Shown: in pieces, positions 53,220-61,008 of the stretch
How positions within the stretch are numbered: position 1 is the stretch's first letter
Layout: each line of letters begins with the position of its first letter
NCBI RefSeq assembly: GCF_000308455.1
Contig: NZ_BAFP01000123.1
Coordinates: forward strand, 122,832 to 186,831
DNA from: Nocardia abscessus NBRC 100374
GTDB lineage: Bacteria; Actinomycetota; Actinomycetes; Mycobacteriales; Mycobacteriaceae
Length of the DNA: 64,000 nucleotides
Direction of reading: 5' to 3'
Program-made: the position numbers and the translations under genes
Notes under the pieces: model-generated
The model's database searches: none
Seen by the model: the letters and a program-made list of their open reading frames with translations, nothing else
Told to the model about the DNA's origin: nothing

Positions 53220-54376
53220 CCGACTTCCTGTCCACCGGCACGCTGCCGGAGGAGTACCGGGATCTCGCGCTGACCGTGCGCGACTTCGCACGGTCGGTGG
53301 TCGCACCGGTGGCGGCCGAGCACGACGCCAACCACACCTTCCCGTACGAGGTGGTCGCGGGGATGGCCGAGATGGGCTTGTTCGGCCTGCCGTTCCCGGA
53401 GGAGTACGGCGGCATGGGCGGCGACTACTTCGCGCTGTGCCTGGCGCTCGAGGAACTGGGCAAGGTCGACCAGAGCGTGGCGATCACGCTGGAGGCGGGT
53501 GTCTCGCTCGGCGCGATGCCGATCTACCGCTTCGGCAACGACAAGCAGAAGCAGGAATGGCTGCCGCAGCTGACCAGCGGCCGCAACCTCGCCGCGTTCG
53601 GGCTCACCGAACCGGGCGCGGGCAGCGACGCGGGCGGCACCAGGACCACCGCGGTCGCCGACGGCGGCGAGTGGATCATCAACGGCAGCAAGCAGTTCAT
53701 CACCAACTCCGGCACCGACATCACCGTGCTCGTCACGGTGACCGCGGTGACCGGGCAAGCCGGTGGCAAGAAGGAGATCTCGACCATCCTGGTGCCGACC
53801 GACACTCCCGGTTTCGTCGCCGAGCCCGCGTACAACAAAGTGGGCTGGAACGCCTCCGACACCCATCCGCTCAGCTTCACCGACGTGCGCGTGCCCGAGG
53901 AGAACCTGCTCGGCGAACGCGGACGCGGCTACGCGAACTTCCTGCGCATCCTCGACGAGGGGCGCATCGCCATCGCCGCGCTCTCGGTCGGCGCCGCGCA
54001 GGGCTGTGTGGACGAGAGCGTGCGCTATGCCAAGGAACGCGAGGCGTTCGGCCAGGCGATCGGGCGCAACCAGGCCATCGCGTTCAAGATCGCCAGGATG
54101 GAAGCGCGGGCGCACGCCGCCCGCACCGCCTACTACGACGCGGCGGCGCTGATGCTGGCGGGCAAGCCGTTCAAGAAGCAGGCCTCCATCGCGAAGCTGG
54201 TGGCCAGCGAGGCCGCCATGGACAATGCCCGCGACGCGACGCAGATCTTCGGCGGCTACGGCTTCATGAACGAGTACCCGGTGGCCCGGCACTATCGCGA
54301 CAGCAAGATCCTGGAGATCGGCGAGGGGACGACGGAGGTGCAGCTGATGCTGATCGGACGGGAGCTGGGCCTGTGA
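53216..54376 (+). CDS. fadE19: Acyl-CoA dehydrogenase, probably isovaleryl-CoA dehydrogenase
   Basis: A 386-residue FAD acyl-CoA dehydrogenase. It shows FGLTEPGAGSDAGG near 137 (FAD/substrate loop), WIINGSKQFITNSG near 159, FGGYGFMNEYPVARHYRD near 346 and the EIGEGTTEV end. Context sets the substrate: in the mycobacterial cluster this position is occupied by FadE19, which desaturates branched-chain acyl-CoA such as isovaleryl-CoA, giving the 3-methylcrotonyl-CoA that AccA1-AccD1 carboxylates. The substrate is therefore inferred. Start and stop overlap both neighbours (ATGA; GTGA), indicating tight translational coupling. Confidence 0.92.
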   Translation: MTDFLSTGTLPEEYRDLALTVRDFARSVVAPVAAEHDANHTFPYEVVAGMAEMGLFGLPFPEEYGGMGGDYFALCLALEELGKVDQSVAITLEAGVSLGAMPIYRFGNDKQKQEWLPQLTSGRNLAAFGLTEPGAGSDAGGTRTTAVADGGEWIINGSKQFITNSGTDITVLVTVTAVTGQAGGKKEISTILVPTDTPGFVAEPAYNKVGWNASDTHPLSFTDVRVPEENLLGERGRGYANFLRILDEGRIAIAALSVGAAQGCVDESVRYAKEREAFGQAIGRNQAIAFKIARMEARAHAARTAYYDAAALMLAGKPFKKQASIAKLVASEAAMDNARDATQIFGGYGFMNEYPVARHYRDSKILEIGEGTTEVQLMLIGRELGL

Positions 54377-54858
54377 CCCGGCGGACGGTCGTGCAGCGCG
54401 GCCTGTGGTTCGAGGAGTTCGACACCGAGGCGGTCTACGAGCACCGCCCCGGCCGCACCATCACCGAGGCGGACAACGTCCTGTTCACCACGCTGACGAT
54501 GAACACCCAGGCGCTGCACTTGGACGCGGCGTTCAGCGATCGGCTGCCACCGTTCAACCAGCGGCTGGTGAACTCGATGTTCACCCTGTCCACGCTGATC
54601 GGGCTGTCGGTGGCGCAGCTGACCCAGGGCACCATCGTGGCGAATCTCGGCTTCTCCGAGGTGTCGTTTCCCAAGCCGCTGTTCCACGGCGACACCATGT
54701 ACGCCGAGACCGTGGTCACCGACAAGCGCGAGTCGAAGAGCCGTCCGGGCGAGGGCATCGTGACCTTCGCGCATACGGCGCGCAACCAGCACGGTGACGT
54801 CGTCGCCACGGCCGTGCGCAAGACGCTGGTCCGCAAAGCCCCGGAGGCCGGTTCATGA
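54373..54858 (+). CDS. MaoC-like hydratase/dehydratase
   Basis: A 161-residue hot-dog-fold protein of the MaoC type (ITEADNVLFTTLTMNTQALH, then VNSMFTLSTLIGLSVAQLTQ and FPKPLFHGDTMYAETVV). The D-x-x-x-H pattern lies within DAAFSDRLPPF and the preceding LH. The mycobacterial equivalent (Rv2499c) lies in the same order next to fadE19 and citE. It is a candidate for hydrating 3-methylglutaconyl-CoA to HMG-CoA, or an adjacent step; this role is inferred. GTG at 54373 overlaps the fadE19 stop. Confidence 0.87.
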   Translation: MTRRTVVQRGLWFEEFDTEAVYEHRPGRTITEADNVLFTTLTMNTQALHLDAAFSDRLPPFNQRLVNSMFTLSTLIGLSVAQLTQGTIVANLGFSEVSFPKPLFHGDTMYAETVVTDKRESKSRPGEGIVTFAHTARNQHGDVVATAVRKTLVRKAPEAGS

Positions 54859-54901
54859 GCAGCGGACACGGCATGAGCGCTCACACACGAAAGGACGCAG
54901 C

Positions 54902-55714
54902 ATGAGCTGGCAGATGGCGGGCCCGGCGTGGTTGTTCTGCCCGGCGGATCGCCCGGAACGCTTCACGAAGGCGGCCGCGGCCGCGGACGTGGTGATCCTC
55001 GACCTGGAGGACGGCGTCGCCGCGCACGACAAGGCGGCGGCGCGCAAGGCGCTGCTGGAGACCCCGCTGGACCCGCAGACCACGGTGGTGCGGGTCAACG
55101 CGGCGGGCACCGAGGACCACGCGCTCGACCTGGCGGCGCTCGCCGACACCGCCTACCGGCGGCTCATGCTGTCGAAATGCGAGTCGGCCGAACAGATCAC
55201 GGCGCTGTCGGACTACGAGGTGATCGCCCTGATCGAGTCGCCGCTCGGTGCGCTCGCGGTGAACCAGGCGGTGACGGCGCGCAACGCGATCGGCGTCATG
55301 TGGGGCGCGGAGGATCTGGTGGCCGGGCTCGGCGGCGCCGGGAGCAGGCACGCCGACGGCAGCTACCGCGACGTGGCCCGCCACGTGCGGTCCGCCACGC
55401 TGCTGGCCGCCAAGGCGTTCGGCAAATTCGCGCTCGACTCGGTGTATCTGAACATTCGCGATCTGGACGGCCTGCGCGCCGAAGCCGAGGACGCGGTCGC
55501 GGTCGGCTTCGACGCCAAGGTCGCGATCCATCCGAGCCAGGTGGCGGTGCTGCGGGCCGCCTACGCGCCCTCGGAAGAAGAGCTCGCCTGGGCCAGGCGG
55601 GTGCTGGAGGAGGCGCCGAAGCACCGTGGGGTCTTCGCCCTCGAGGGCAGGATGGTCGATGGCCCCGTGTTCCGGCACGCCGAGCAGATCGTGCGGCGCG
55701 CCGACCACGCCTGA
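54902..55714 (+). CDS. citE: CitE-like beta-hydroxyacyl-CoA lyase
   Basis: A 270-residue TIM-barrel lyase of the HpcH/HpaI and CitE superfamily. AWLFCPADRPERFTKA at the start, VVILDLEDGVAAHDK (metal ligand Glu/Asp), VIALIESPLGALAV, MWGAEDLVAGLGG and AIHPSQVAV are the family blocks. The mycobacterial orthologue Rv2498c has been described as a lyase acting in leucine catabolism and itaconate dissimilation. Here no separate HMG-CoA lyase gene is present, so this protein is the natural candidate for cleaving HMG-CoA to acetyl-CoA and acetoacetate. ATG at 54902 has AAAGGA 8 bases upstream. Confidence 0.9.
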   Translation: MSWQMAGPAWLFCPADRPERFTKAAAAADVVILDLEDGVAAHDKAAARKALLETPLDPQTTVVRVNAAGTEDHALDLAALADTAYRRLMLSKCESAEQITALSDYEVIALIESPLGALAVNQAVTARNAIGVMWGAEDLVAGLGGAGSRHADGSYRDVARHVRSATLLAAKAFGKFALDSVYLNIRDLDGLRAEAEDAVAVGFDAKVAIHPSQVAVLRAAYAPSEEELAWARRVLEEAPKHRGVFALEGRMVDGPVFRHAEQIVRRADHA

Positions 55715-55744
55715 TCACCGAGTTCCACAGCCAGGAGGAATGCG

Positions 55745-57694
55745 ATGCAACCACAGTGGGTGCCGACCGAGCAGGATGTCACCGAGGCCAGGATCACCGA
55801 CTTCGCGCGATTCGTCGCGGAGCGCACCGGCGTGCATTCGGGCGACTATCACGCGCTGTGGCAGTGGTCGGTCGAGGATCTCGCCGGATTCTGGCATGCG
55901 CTGTGGGACTACTTCGAGCTCGGCGACATCGCGGGGGAAGTGCTGGCGAGCGCCGAGATGCCGGGGGCGCAATGGTTTCCCGGCACCAGGCTCAACTACG
56001 TAGATCAGGTGATCCGGCAGCTGCGCACCGACCGGCCCGCGATCAAGGCGGTCAGCGAGGACGCTCCGATTCGGGAGGTGTCCTGGGCCGAATTGATCGA
56101 CCACACAGCGTCTTTCGCACAGACATTGCGATCGCTCGGTGTACATCCCGGTGACCGGGTGGCCGGGTATCTGCCGAACATCCCGGAGGCGGTGGTCGCG
56201 TTCCTGGCCACGGCGAGCATCGGCGCGGTGTGGAGCGCCTGCGGGCAGGACTATTCCCCGAAGGCCGCGCTGGACCGGCTCGGGCAGCTGGAGCCGACCG
56301 TGCTGGTCACCGCCGACGGCTACCGTTTCGGCGGCAAGGCGCACGACAAGCGCGACGACATCGCCGCCTTGCGTGCGGGCCTGGCCTCGCTGAAGGGCAC
56401 GATCGCGGTCTCCCGGCTCGGGCTGGACGTACCGGACGCGACCTCGTGGGACGACGCGATCACCAGCACCGAGTCGCTGCCCCCGGTGATCACCACGGAA
56501 TCGGTGAACTTCGACCATCCGCTGTGGATCGTGTTCTCCTCCGGCACCACCGGCCTGCCCAAGGGCATCGTGCACGGCCACGGCGGCGTTCTGCTCGAAC
56601 ACCTCAAAGCGGTTGCCCTGCAATCGGACATCGGCCCCGAGGACACCTTCTTCTGGTACACCAGCCCGAGCTGGATGATGTGGAACTTCCAGATCGCGGG
56701 CCTGCTGGCCGGGGCCACCATCGTCACCTACGACGGCAGCCCCACCGCACCGGCCCCCGACGCACTGTGGCGCATCGCGGCCGAGGTCGGCGCCACCGTG
56801 CTGGGCGCCAGCCCCGGCTACGTGCTGGCGTGCATCAAAGCGGGGTCCGTTCCGCGCACCGATCACGACCTGTCGGCGCTGCGTACGGTCGGTATCACGG
56901 GTTCATCGCTGCCCACGTCGTCGGCGCTGTGGCTGGGCGAGAACGTCGGCGAGCACGTGCAGGTCTCCTCGATCAGCGGCGGCACCGACGTGGTGTCGGC
57001 GTTCATCGGCGGCGTGCGCACCGTGCCGGTGTGGCCGGGTGAGCTGTCGGCGCCCTATCTCGGCGTCGCGCTGGATGCCTACGACCCGGCCGGGCAGCCG
57101 GTGCGCGGCGAGGTGGGCGAACTCGTCGTCACGGCGCCGATGCCCTCCATGCCGGTCGCGTTCTGGCGCGACGAGGACGGAAAGCGTTATCACGACGCGT
57201 ATTTCGACATGTTCCCCGGCGTCTGGCGGCACGGCGACTGGATCACCATCACCGACCACCACAGCGTCGTCGTGCACGGGCGCTCCGACTCCACGCTCAA
57301 CCGGCACGGCATCCGGATGGGCAGCGCCGACATCTACCAGTCCGTCGAACGGCTCCCGGAGATCGCCGAGGCGCTGGTGATCGGGGCCGAGCAGCCCGAC
57401 GGCGAATATTGGATGCCGCTGTTCGTGGTCCTGGCGCCCGGCGCGGAACTCACCGACGAACTGAAAGCGCGCATCAACAGCACCATCCGCACCGAAGTGT
57501 CCCCCCGGCACGTGCCCGACGAGATCATCCTCGCCCCCGGCATCCCACATACCCGCACCGGCAAAAAGCTCGAGGTGCCGATCAAGAAACTGTTCCAAGG
57601 CGCCGACCCGAGCCGCGTCGTCGAACGCAGCGCCGTGGACAACCCGGACCTGCTCGACTGGTACGGCACGGTCCGGCCCGGGGGGCGCGGCTGA
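55745..57694 (+). CDS. aacS: Acetoacetyl-CoA synthetase
   Basis: A 649-residue AMP-forming ligase that turns acetoacetate into acetoacetyl-CoA in the cytoplasm. ATP loop FSSGTTGLPKG (about 263-273), SPSWMMWNFQI, SISGGTDVVSAFIGG (a hallmark of acetoacetate ligases), the GDWITITDHHSVVVHGRSD hinge near 510 and the C-terminal catalytic Lys in RTGKKLEVPIKK. It closes the operon: acetoacetate from the lyase or from 3-hydroxybutyrate dehydrogenase is recovered. The ATG at 55745 has AGGAGG 7 bases upstream. Its 3' end is repeated, in decayed form, 1 kb downstream. Confidence 0.94.
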   Translation: MQPQWVPTEQDVTEARITDFARFVAERTGVHSGDYHALWQWSVEDLAGFWHALWDYFELGDIAGEVLASAEMPGAQWFPGTRLNYVDQVIRQLRTDRPAIKAVSEDAPIREVSWAELIDHTASFAQTLRSLGVHPGDRVAGYLPNIPEAVVAFLATASIGAVWSACGQDYSPKAALDRLGQLEPTVLVTADGYRFGGKAHDKRDDIAALRAGLASLKGTIAVSRLGLDVPDATSWDDAITSTESLPPVITTESVNFDHPLWIVFSSGTTGLPKGIVHGHGGVLLEHLKAVALQSDIGPEDTFFWYTSPSWMMWNFQIAGLLAGATIVTYDGSPTAPAPDALWRIAAEVGATVLGASPGYVLACIKAGSVPRTDHDLSALRTVGITGSSLPTSSALWLGENVGEHVQVSSISGGTDVVSAFIGGVRTVPVWPGELSAPYLGVALDAYDPAGQPVRGEVGELVVTAPMPSMPVAFWRDEDGKRYHDAYFDMFPGVWRHGDWITITDHHSVVVHGRSDSTLNRHGIRMGSADIYQSVERLPEIAEALVIGAEQPDGEYWMPLFVVLAPGAELTDELKARINSTIRTEVSPRHVPDEIILAPGIPHTRTGKKLEVPIKKLFQGADPSRVVERSAVDNPDLLDWYGTVRPGGRG

Positions 57695-57760
57695 GTTCGC
57701 TTTCGAGTACGGCTGCCGTGCGGGCGGACTTTCCACGTCGAGCGCACGGGACGCGACCCC

Positions 57761-58195
57761 CTAGTCGATGCTGCCCTGTGGCACCACCCATACATGGGGC
57801 TGCCTGGTCACCGTCGCGATGTGTTCGAAATCCGCGTCATAGTGGACTAGTACCGCCCCGTGAAACTCGGCGACGGCAGCGGTGAGCAGATCCACGATCC
57901 CCGCCGCTCGGTGGTGGGCTCTGCGCGCCATCAGTTGCTGGACCTCGCGCGCACGGTCGGCGATCGTTTCGTTGATCGGCAGGTTGACATAGAGAGCGCG
58001 GCGGCGCTGTGCGATGTTCTGCACGTCGGCAAGGTTGCGCCCGGAGTAACCGGCTTCCAGATCCACCGTGACACAGGTCGCGGCCGCGCGATCACCGATC
58101 AGTCCGGCGATCACCGCGCGTACCGGCTCGTGCCCGAGCCTGGCACTGGCGGAGGTGTCTACGAGATGCAGTCGAATAGGCGTGGTTTCGCTCAA
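57761..58195 (-). CDS. vapC: VapC-type PIN-domain toxin
   Basis: A 144-residue PIN-domain ribonuclease, expected to cleave RNA and stop growth when free of antitoxin. Acidic active-site residues are Asp13 (HLVDTSA), Glu47 (DLEAGYS), Asp102 (AGIVDLLTAAVA) and Asp120/Asp122 (VHYDADFEHIA). It starts at a TTG that overlaps the vapB stop (TTGA), a usual arrangement for coupled toxin and antitoxin. The pair lies convergent with aacS, between the aacS 3' end and a decayed copy of it. Confidence 0.9.
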   Translation of the reverse strand: MSETTPIRLHLVDTSASARLGHEPVRAVIAGLIGDRAAATCVTVDLEAGYSGRNLADVQNIAQRRRALYVNLPINETIADRAREVQQLMARRAHHRAAGIVDLLTAAVAEFHGAVLVHYDADFEHIATVTRQPHVWVVPQGSID

Positions 58196-58401
58196 CGACG
58201 AGCCCCGCGCATTATCTCGGCATCACCGATGTCGGGCCCCACCCCGAACCCGTACGGATCGTTCAGCACCTGTTCGATCCGGCGTCTGCGTTCGGCGACG
58301 AATTCCAGCGCCGCGTTCACCGTGTCTTTCTTGGTGGTCGTCCCCAGTTCTTTGGCAGCGAGGGCTAGGGCTTCATCGTTCACGTCGATCATCGTCTTCA
58401 T
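58192..58401 (-). CDS. vapB: VapB-type antitoxin
   Basis: A 69-residue antitoxin: an N-terminal ribbon-helix-helix (MKTMIDVNDEALALAAKELG, then TTTKKDTVNAALEFVAERRR) and a C-terminal tail (VLNDPYGFGVGPDIGDAEIM) that would wrap the toxin. ATG at 58401 fits the RHH family start; an upstream in-frame start exists but would cross the operator. First gene of the pair; VapB normally represses its own promoter, and an AT-rich inverted-repeat-like sequence lies at the start codon. Confidence 0.88.
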   Translation of the reverse strand: MKTMIDVNDEALALAAKELGTTTKKDTVNAALEFVAERRRRIEQVLNDPYGFGVGPDIGDAEIMRGARR

Positions 58402-58425
58402 GTATACAAGAATATATCCGTTCAA
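58402..58425. promoter_or_regulatory. vapBC promoter/operator
   Basis: An AT-rich stretch (GTATACAAGAATATATCC) directly before the vapB ATG in a GC-rich neighbourhood. TATA-N6-TATA arms suggest a VapB operator, and the sequence resembles the palindrome at 44897. Confidence 0.55.
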
Positions 58426-58520
58426 ACCTCTCAAGCAATACTATGGACGGCTCGCGGCGGCGACCGGCCAGCGCACCGCCGCGCTTTCCCGCACCCATGT
58501 CGAAGGTCGCCGCCAGGGCT

Positions 58521-58672
58521 AGATCATCCTCCCCGGGCACCCGCGCGACAGCTGGAAGTGGCCGATCGAGAAGCTGTTCATCCGGGCCGCGTCGTCGAAC
58601 GCAGCGCCGTGGACAACCCGGACGTGCTCGACCGGTACGGCACGATCCGGCCCGGGGGGCGCGGCTGAGTTC
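58521..58672 (+). pseudogene. Decayed copy of the aacS 3' end
   Basis: Matches 57522-57698, the last 175 bases of aacS. The terminal 86 bases (58587-58672 against 57613-57698) agree in all but three positions, including the stop codon; the upstream half has small deletions and breaks the frame. Confidence 0.85.
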
Positions 58673-58705
58673 GGCGAGTTGCACTGTATTGCAGGGGATT
58701 TGGTT

Positions 58706-58888
58706 CTATCTTCGATAGACGCGCCCGCCGATGGACGCGGTGAAGACCGCCGCCCGCGCGCCGCGGGCGGCCTCCAGGTTGCGCTTCTCCTGCGGAGTGA
58801 GCCGGTAGCGCGCCGTGATCCGTCGCACCGCGGCGATCACGGCGCCGAGCACCGGGATGGGGTCCACCGGGCGCAAAGCCAACGCCAT
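58706..58888 (-). CDS. Hypothetical small protein, 60 aa
   Basis: A 60-residue basic protein, MALALRPVDPIPVLGAVIAA followed by VRRITARYRLTPQEKRNLEA and a GGRVYRR tail. The ATG at 58888 has AAGGAG 8 bases upstream. An amphipathic or membrane-touching N-terminus precedes a basic helical tail; I recognise no family. Confidence 0.6.
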   Translation of the reverse strand: MALALRPVDPIPVLGAVIAAVRRITARYRLTPQEKRNLEAARGARAAVFTASIGGRVYRR

Positions 58889-59042
58889 GGTGAACTCCTT
58901 ACCAGAAAGACGCACCGGTACAACCGAATTCGGGCGAATAAGGGCCTTGAATCCGTTTCCGCCGACGCGGCCGTGACCCATTCGGCTCCACCAAGCCACA
59001 CGTTTTCGAACGAGGGCATCGGACGACCGTCCGGTCCATAGC

Positions 59043-59070
59043 CACCACCGCACCACCGCACCACCGCACC
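59043..59070. repeat. Short tandem repeat, CACCACCG units
   Basis: CACCACCG is repeated three times plus a partial unit, directly before the P450 relic. It looks like a low-complexity scar at the relic boundary. Confidence 0.7.
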
Positions 59071-59337
59071 GATGCCTATCCCGACGTCGCGGTGTTCAGT
59101 CCGAACCTCGACGGCGAGGTGGCGCCGAACACTCGGCTGCCGTTCGGCGGCGTGCGGCGGTGCATCGGCGCGGGATTCTCGCTACTGGAGGGCGCCACCG
59201 TGCTGCGGCAGATCCCGCTCCGTCACTCGCTTCCGCGGGACAGCAGGCCCGAGCGCGGCAAGATCCGCAACATCACCAGAGTGCCGCGCGGTAGAGCCCG
59301 GGTGGGCATCCGTACCCGAAGCGACCGAATTATGTGA
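59071..59337 (+). pseudogene. Cytochrome P450 C-terminal relic
   Basis: The frame reads DAYPDVAVFSPN then LPFGGVRRCIGAGFSLLEGA, the haem-binding end of a P450 with Cys in RRCIGAG, and finishes KIRNITRVPRGRARV. One Gly of the usual FGGGxRxC loop is missing and everything upstream (about 350 residues in intact proteins) is absent, so it cannot be functional. Confidence 0.8.
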
Positions 59338-59526
59338 ACAATAATTCTTTTCCGAATCATCACTTGTAGTGCGGATATATTCGTGTAAGTTTGTCCCTGT
59401 TCGACATCCTGTCACGGCACGGTGTTCCTGGTGCCCCCACGCTCGGCCGCGACCGGCTGTCGGCTTCCGGACGCATCGGCACGCACATCCCGCCTTGCCG
59501 CGGGCCGACGCGCGACGGAGAACAGG

Positions 59527-59563
59527 TACCGCTCCCGGGGGCCGCTCATCCCCGGGAGCGGTA
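59527..59563. terminator. Strong hairpin upstream of the first double-TetR gene
   Basis: A perfect 14-bp stem (TACCGCTCCCGGGG, 59527-59540, with 59550-59563) and a 9-base loop, 45 bases before the tetR start. It may end transcription from upstream or act in the leader of the tetR mRNA. Confidence 0.65.
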
Positions 59564-59608
59564 TCGGCGTGGCACGGCCCGGCCCGGCCATACGGCCAGG
59601 TCGTTACG

Positions 59609-60859
59609 ATGTTCGTCATGAGTGTCGACAATCGCCGTACGGCGCGGAAGGCGAGCAGCGGCGACTCGGCACCTCGGGAGATCCGGCGCAGGCCGAAGAA
59701 TCGGCGCGCACAGATCGCGGCCGCGTCGGCGGCCGCGTTCGGCGCACTGGGCTACCACGGCGTGAGCATGGACGACATCGCCTCCGGGCTCGGGATCAGT
59801 TCCGCGGCGCTGTACCGCCACTATCCGAGCAAGTACGCGTTGTTCCGGGAGGAACTGCTGCGCGTGGGCCGGGCGATGACCGAATCGGTGGAGCTGCCCG
59901 AGGAGGCGGCGGACTGGCCGGCCGAACAGCGATTGCGGCACGTGCTCGATGCGCTCATCGCGGTGACGATCGAGAACCGCCCCACCGTCACGCTGGTGCG
60001 CTGGGAGGTCCGCTACCTCGAGCCCGACGACCAGACCACGCTCAACCAGCAGCAGGCCACGGTCCTCGGCGCGCTGGGCGGTCAACTGGCCGCGCTGCGC
60101 CCGGAGCTCGACGAGGCGGACCTGCGCGTGCTGCGCGCCGCACTGCTCAGCACGATCACCAGCATCGCCGACCACCATGCCGCCCTTCCCACCAAACCCC
60201 TTGCCCGCCTGCTGCATTCGGCCTGCTGGTCGATCGCGCACGCGAAGCTGCCCGCGCTGCGCGCGGTCGAGCCGGTCGCGGTGGTGGAGATCCCGGACTC
60301 GTTCAAACACGAACTGCTGCTGCGCAAAGCGGTCGAGCTGTTCCACGAGCGCGGCTACCCGAACGTCAGCGTCGAGGACATCGCCACCGCCGCCGGACTG
60401 TCGGCCGCGTCGGCGGTGTACCGGTTCTACCGGGGCAAGAGCGACATCCTGGCCGCCGCGTTCCGCAGGGCCGCCGAACGGGTCTCCGGCGCCGTGGGCC
60501 CCGCCGTGGCCGCGGCCACCGATTCCGAGGACGCGCTCACCGCGTTGATCGCCCAGTACGTCACGGGATCGTTCGCCGAACGCGCCCTCACCTTCGTGTA
60601 TTACACGGAGTTCCAGCACGTTCCGGCCGAGGAACGCACGGTGCTGCGGAATATCCAGCGGCTCAGCGTGGAAGAGTGGGCCAGGTTGCTGCGCGAGGTG
60701 CGCTCGGAGCTGACTCCGGCCGAGGCGCGCATCCTCGTCCACGCGGCGTTCGCGGTAGTCGTCGATCTGGGCCGCTCCTTCGGCAACGAATCATTGGCCG
60801 CCCAGGATCGAGTGCGTCTGCTGATGCAGTTGATTCTCTTCGACCGGCCCGCGCGCTAG
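59609..60859 (+). CDS. Double-TetR regulator 1 (two TetR DNA-binding domains)
   Basis: A 416-residue regulator built from two TetR units in one chain. First helix-turn-helix at about 30-75 (AFGALGYHGVSMDDIASGLG, ISSAALYRHYPSK); second at about 238-285 (VELFHERGYPNVSVEDIATA, SAVYRFYRGKSDILAAAFRR). Each is followed by a helical ligand-binding part. ATG at 59609 or 59618 is the start. The following gene is a close paralogue in tandem. The pair, with the P450 relic before and the aldo/keto reductase after, may be a remnant of a detoxification or secondary-metabolism locus; targets unknown. Confidence 0.88.
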   Translation: MFVMSVDNRRTARKASSGDSAPREIRRRPKNRRAQIAAASAAAFGALGYHGVSMDDIASGLGISSAALYRHYPSKYALFREELLRVGRAMTESVELPEEAADWPAEQRLRHVLDALIAVTIENRPTVTLVRWEVRYLEPDDQTTLNQQQATVLGALGGQLAALRPELDEADLRVLRAALLSTITSIADHHAALPTKPLARLLHSACWSIAHAKLPALRAVEPVAVVEIPDSFKHELLLRKAVELFHERGYPNVSVEDIATAAGLSAASAVYRFYRGKSDILAAAFRRAAERVSGAVGPAVAAATDSEDALTALIAQYVTGSFAERALTFVYYTEFQHVPAEERTVLRNIQRLSVEEWARLLREVRSELTPAEARILVHAAFAVVVDLGRSFGNESLAAQDRVRLLMQLILFDRPAR

Positions 60860-61008
60860 CCGCATATGTGATCAGCGATTCTTACCCCGCCGTAAGCATT
60901 GTGCGATATGAAAGCCCGATCACAGCCTTCTTGTGATCTACCATTCATTTGTCGCCGAGCAGGGTTGGCAGCGATGTACCAAGCATTGGGTTGGGCTACC
61001 ATCGCCGC

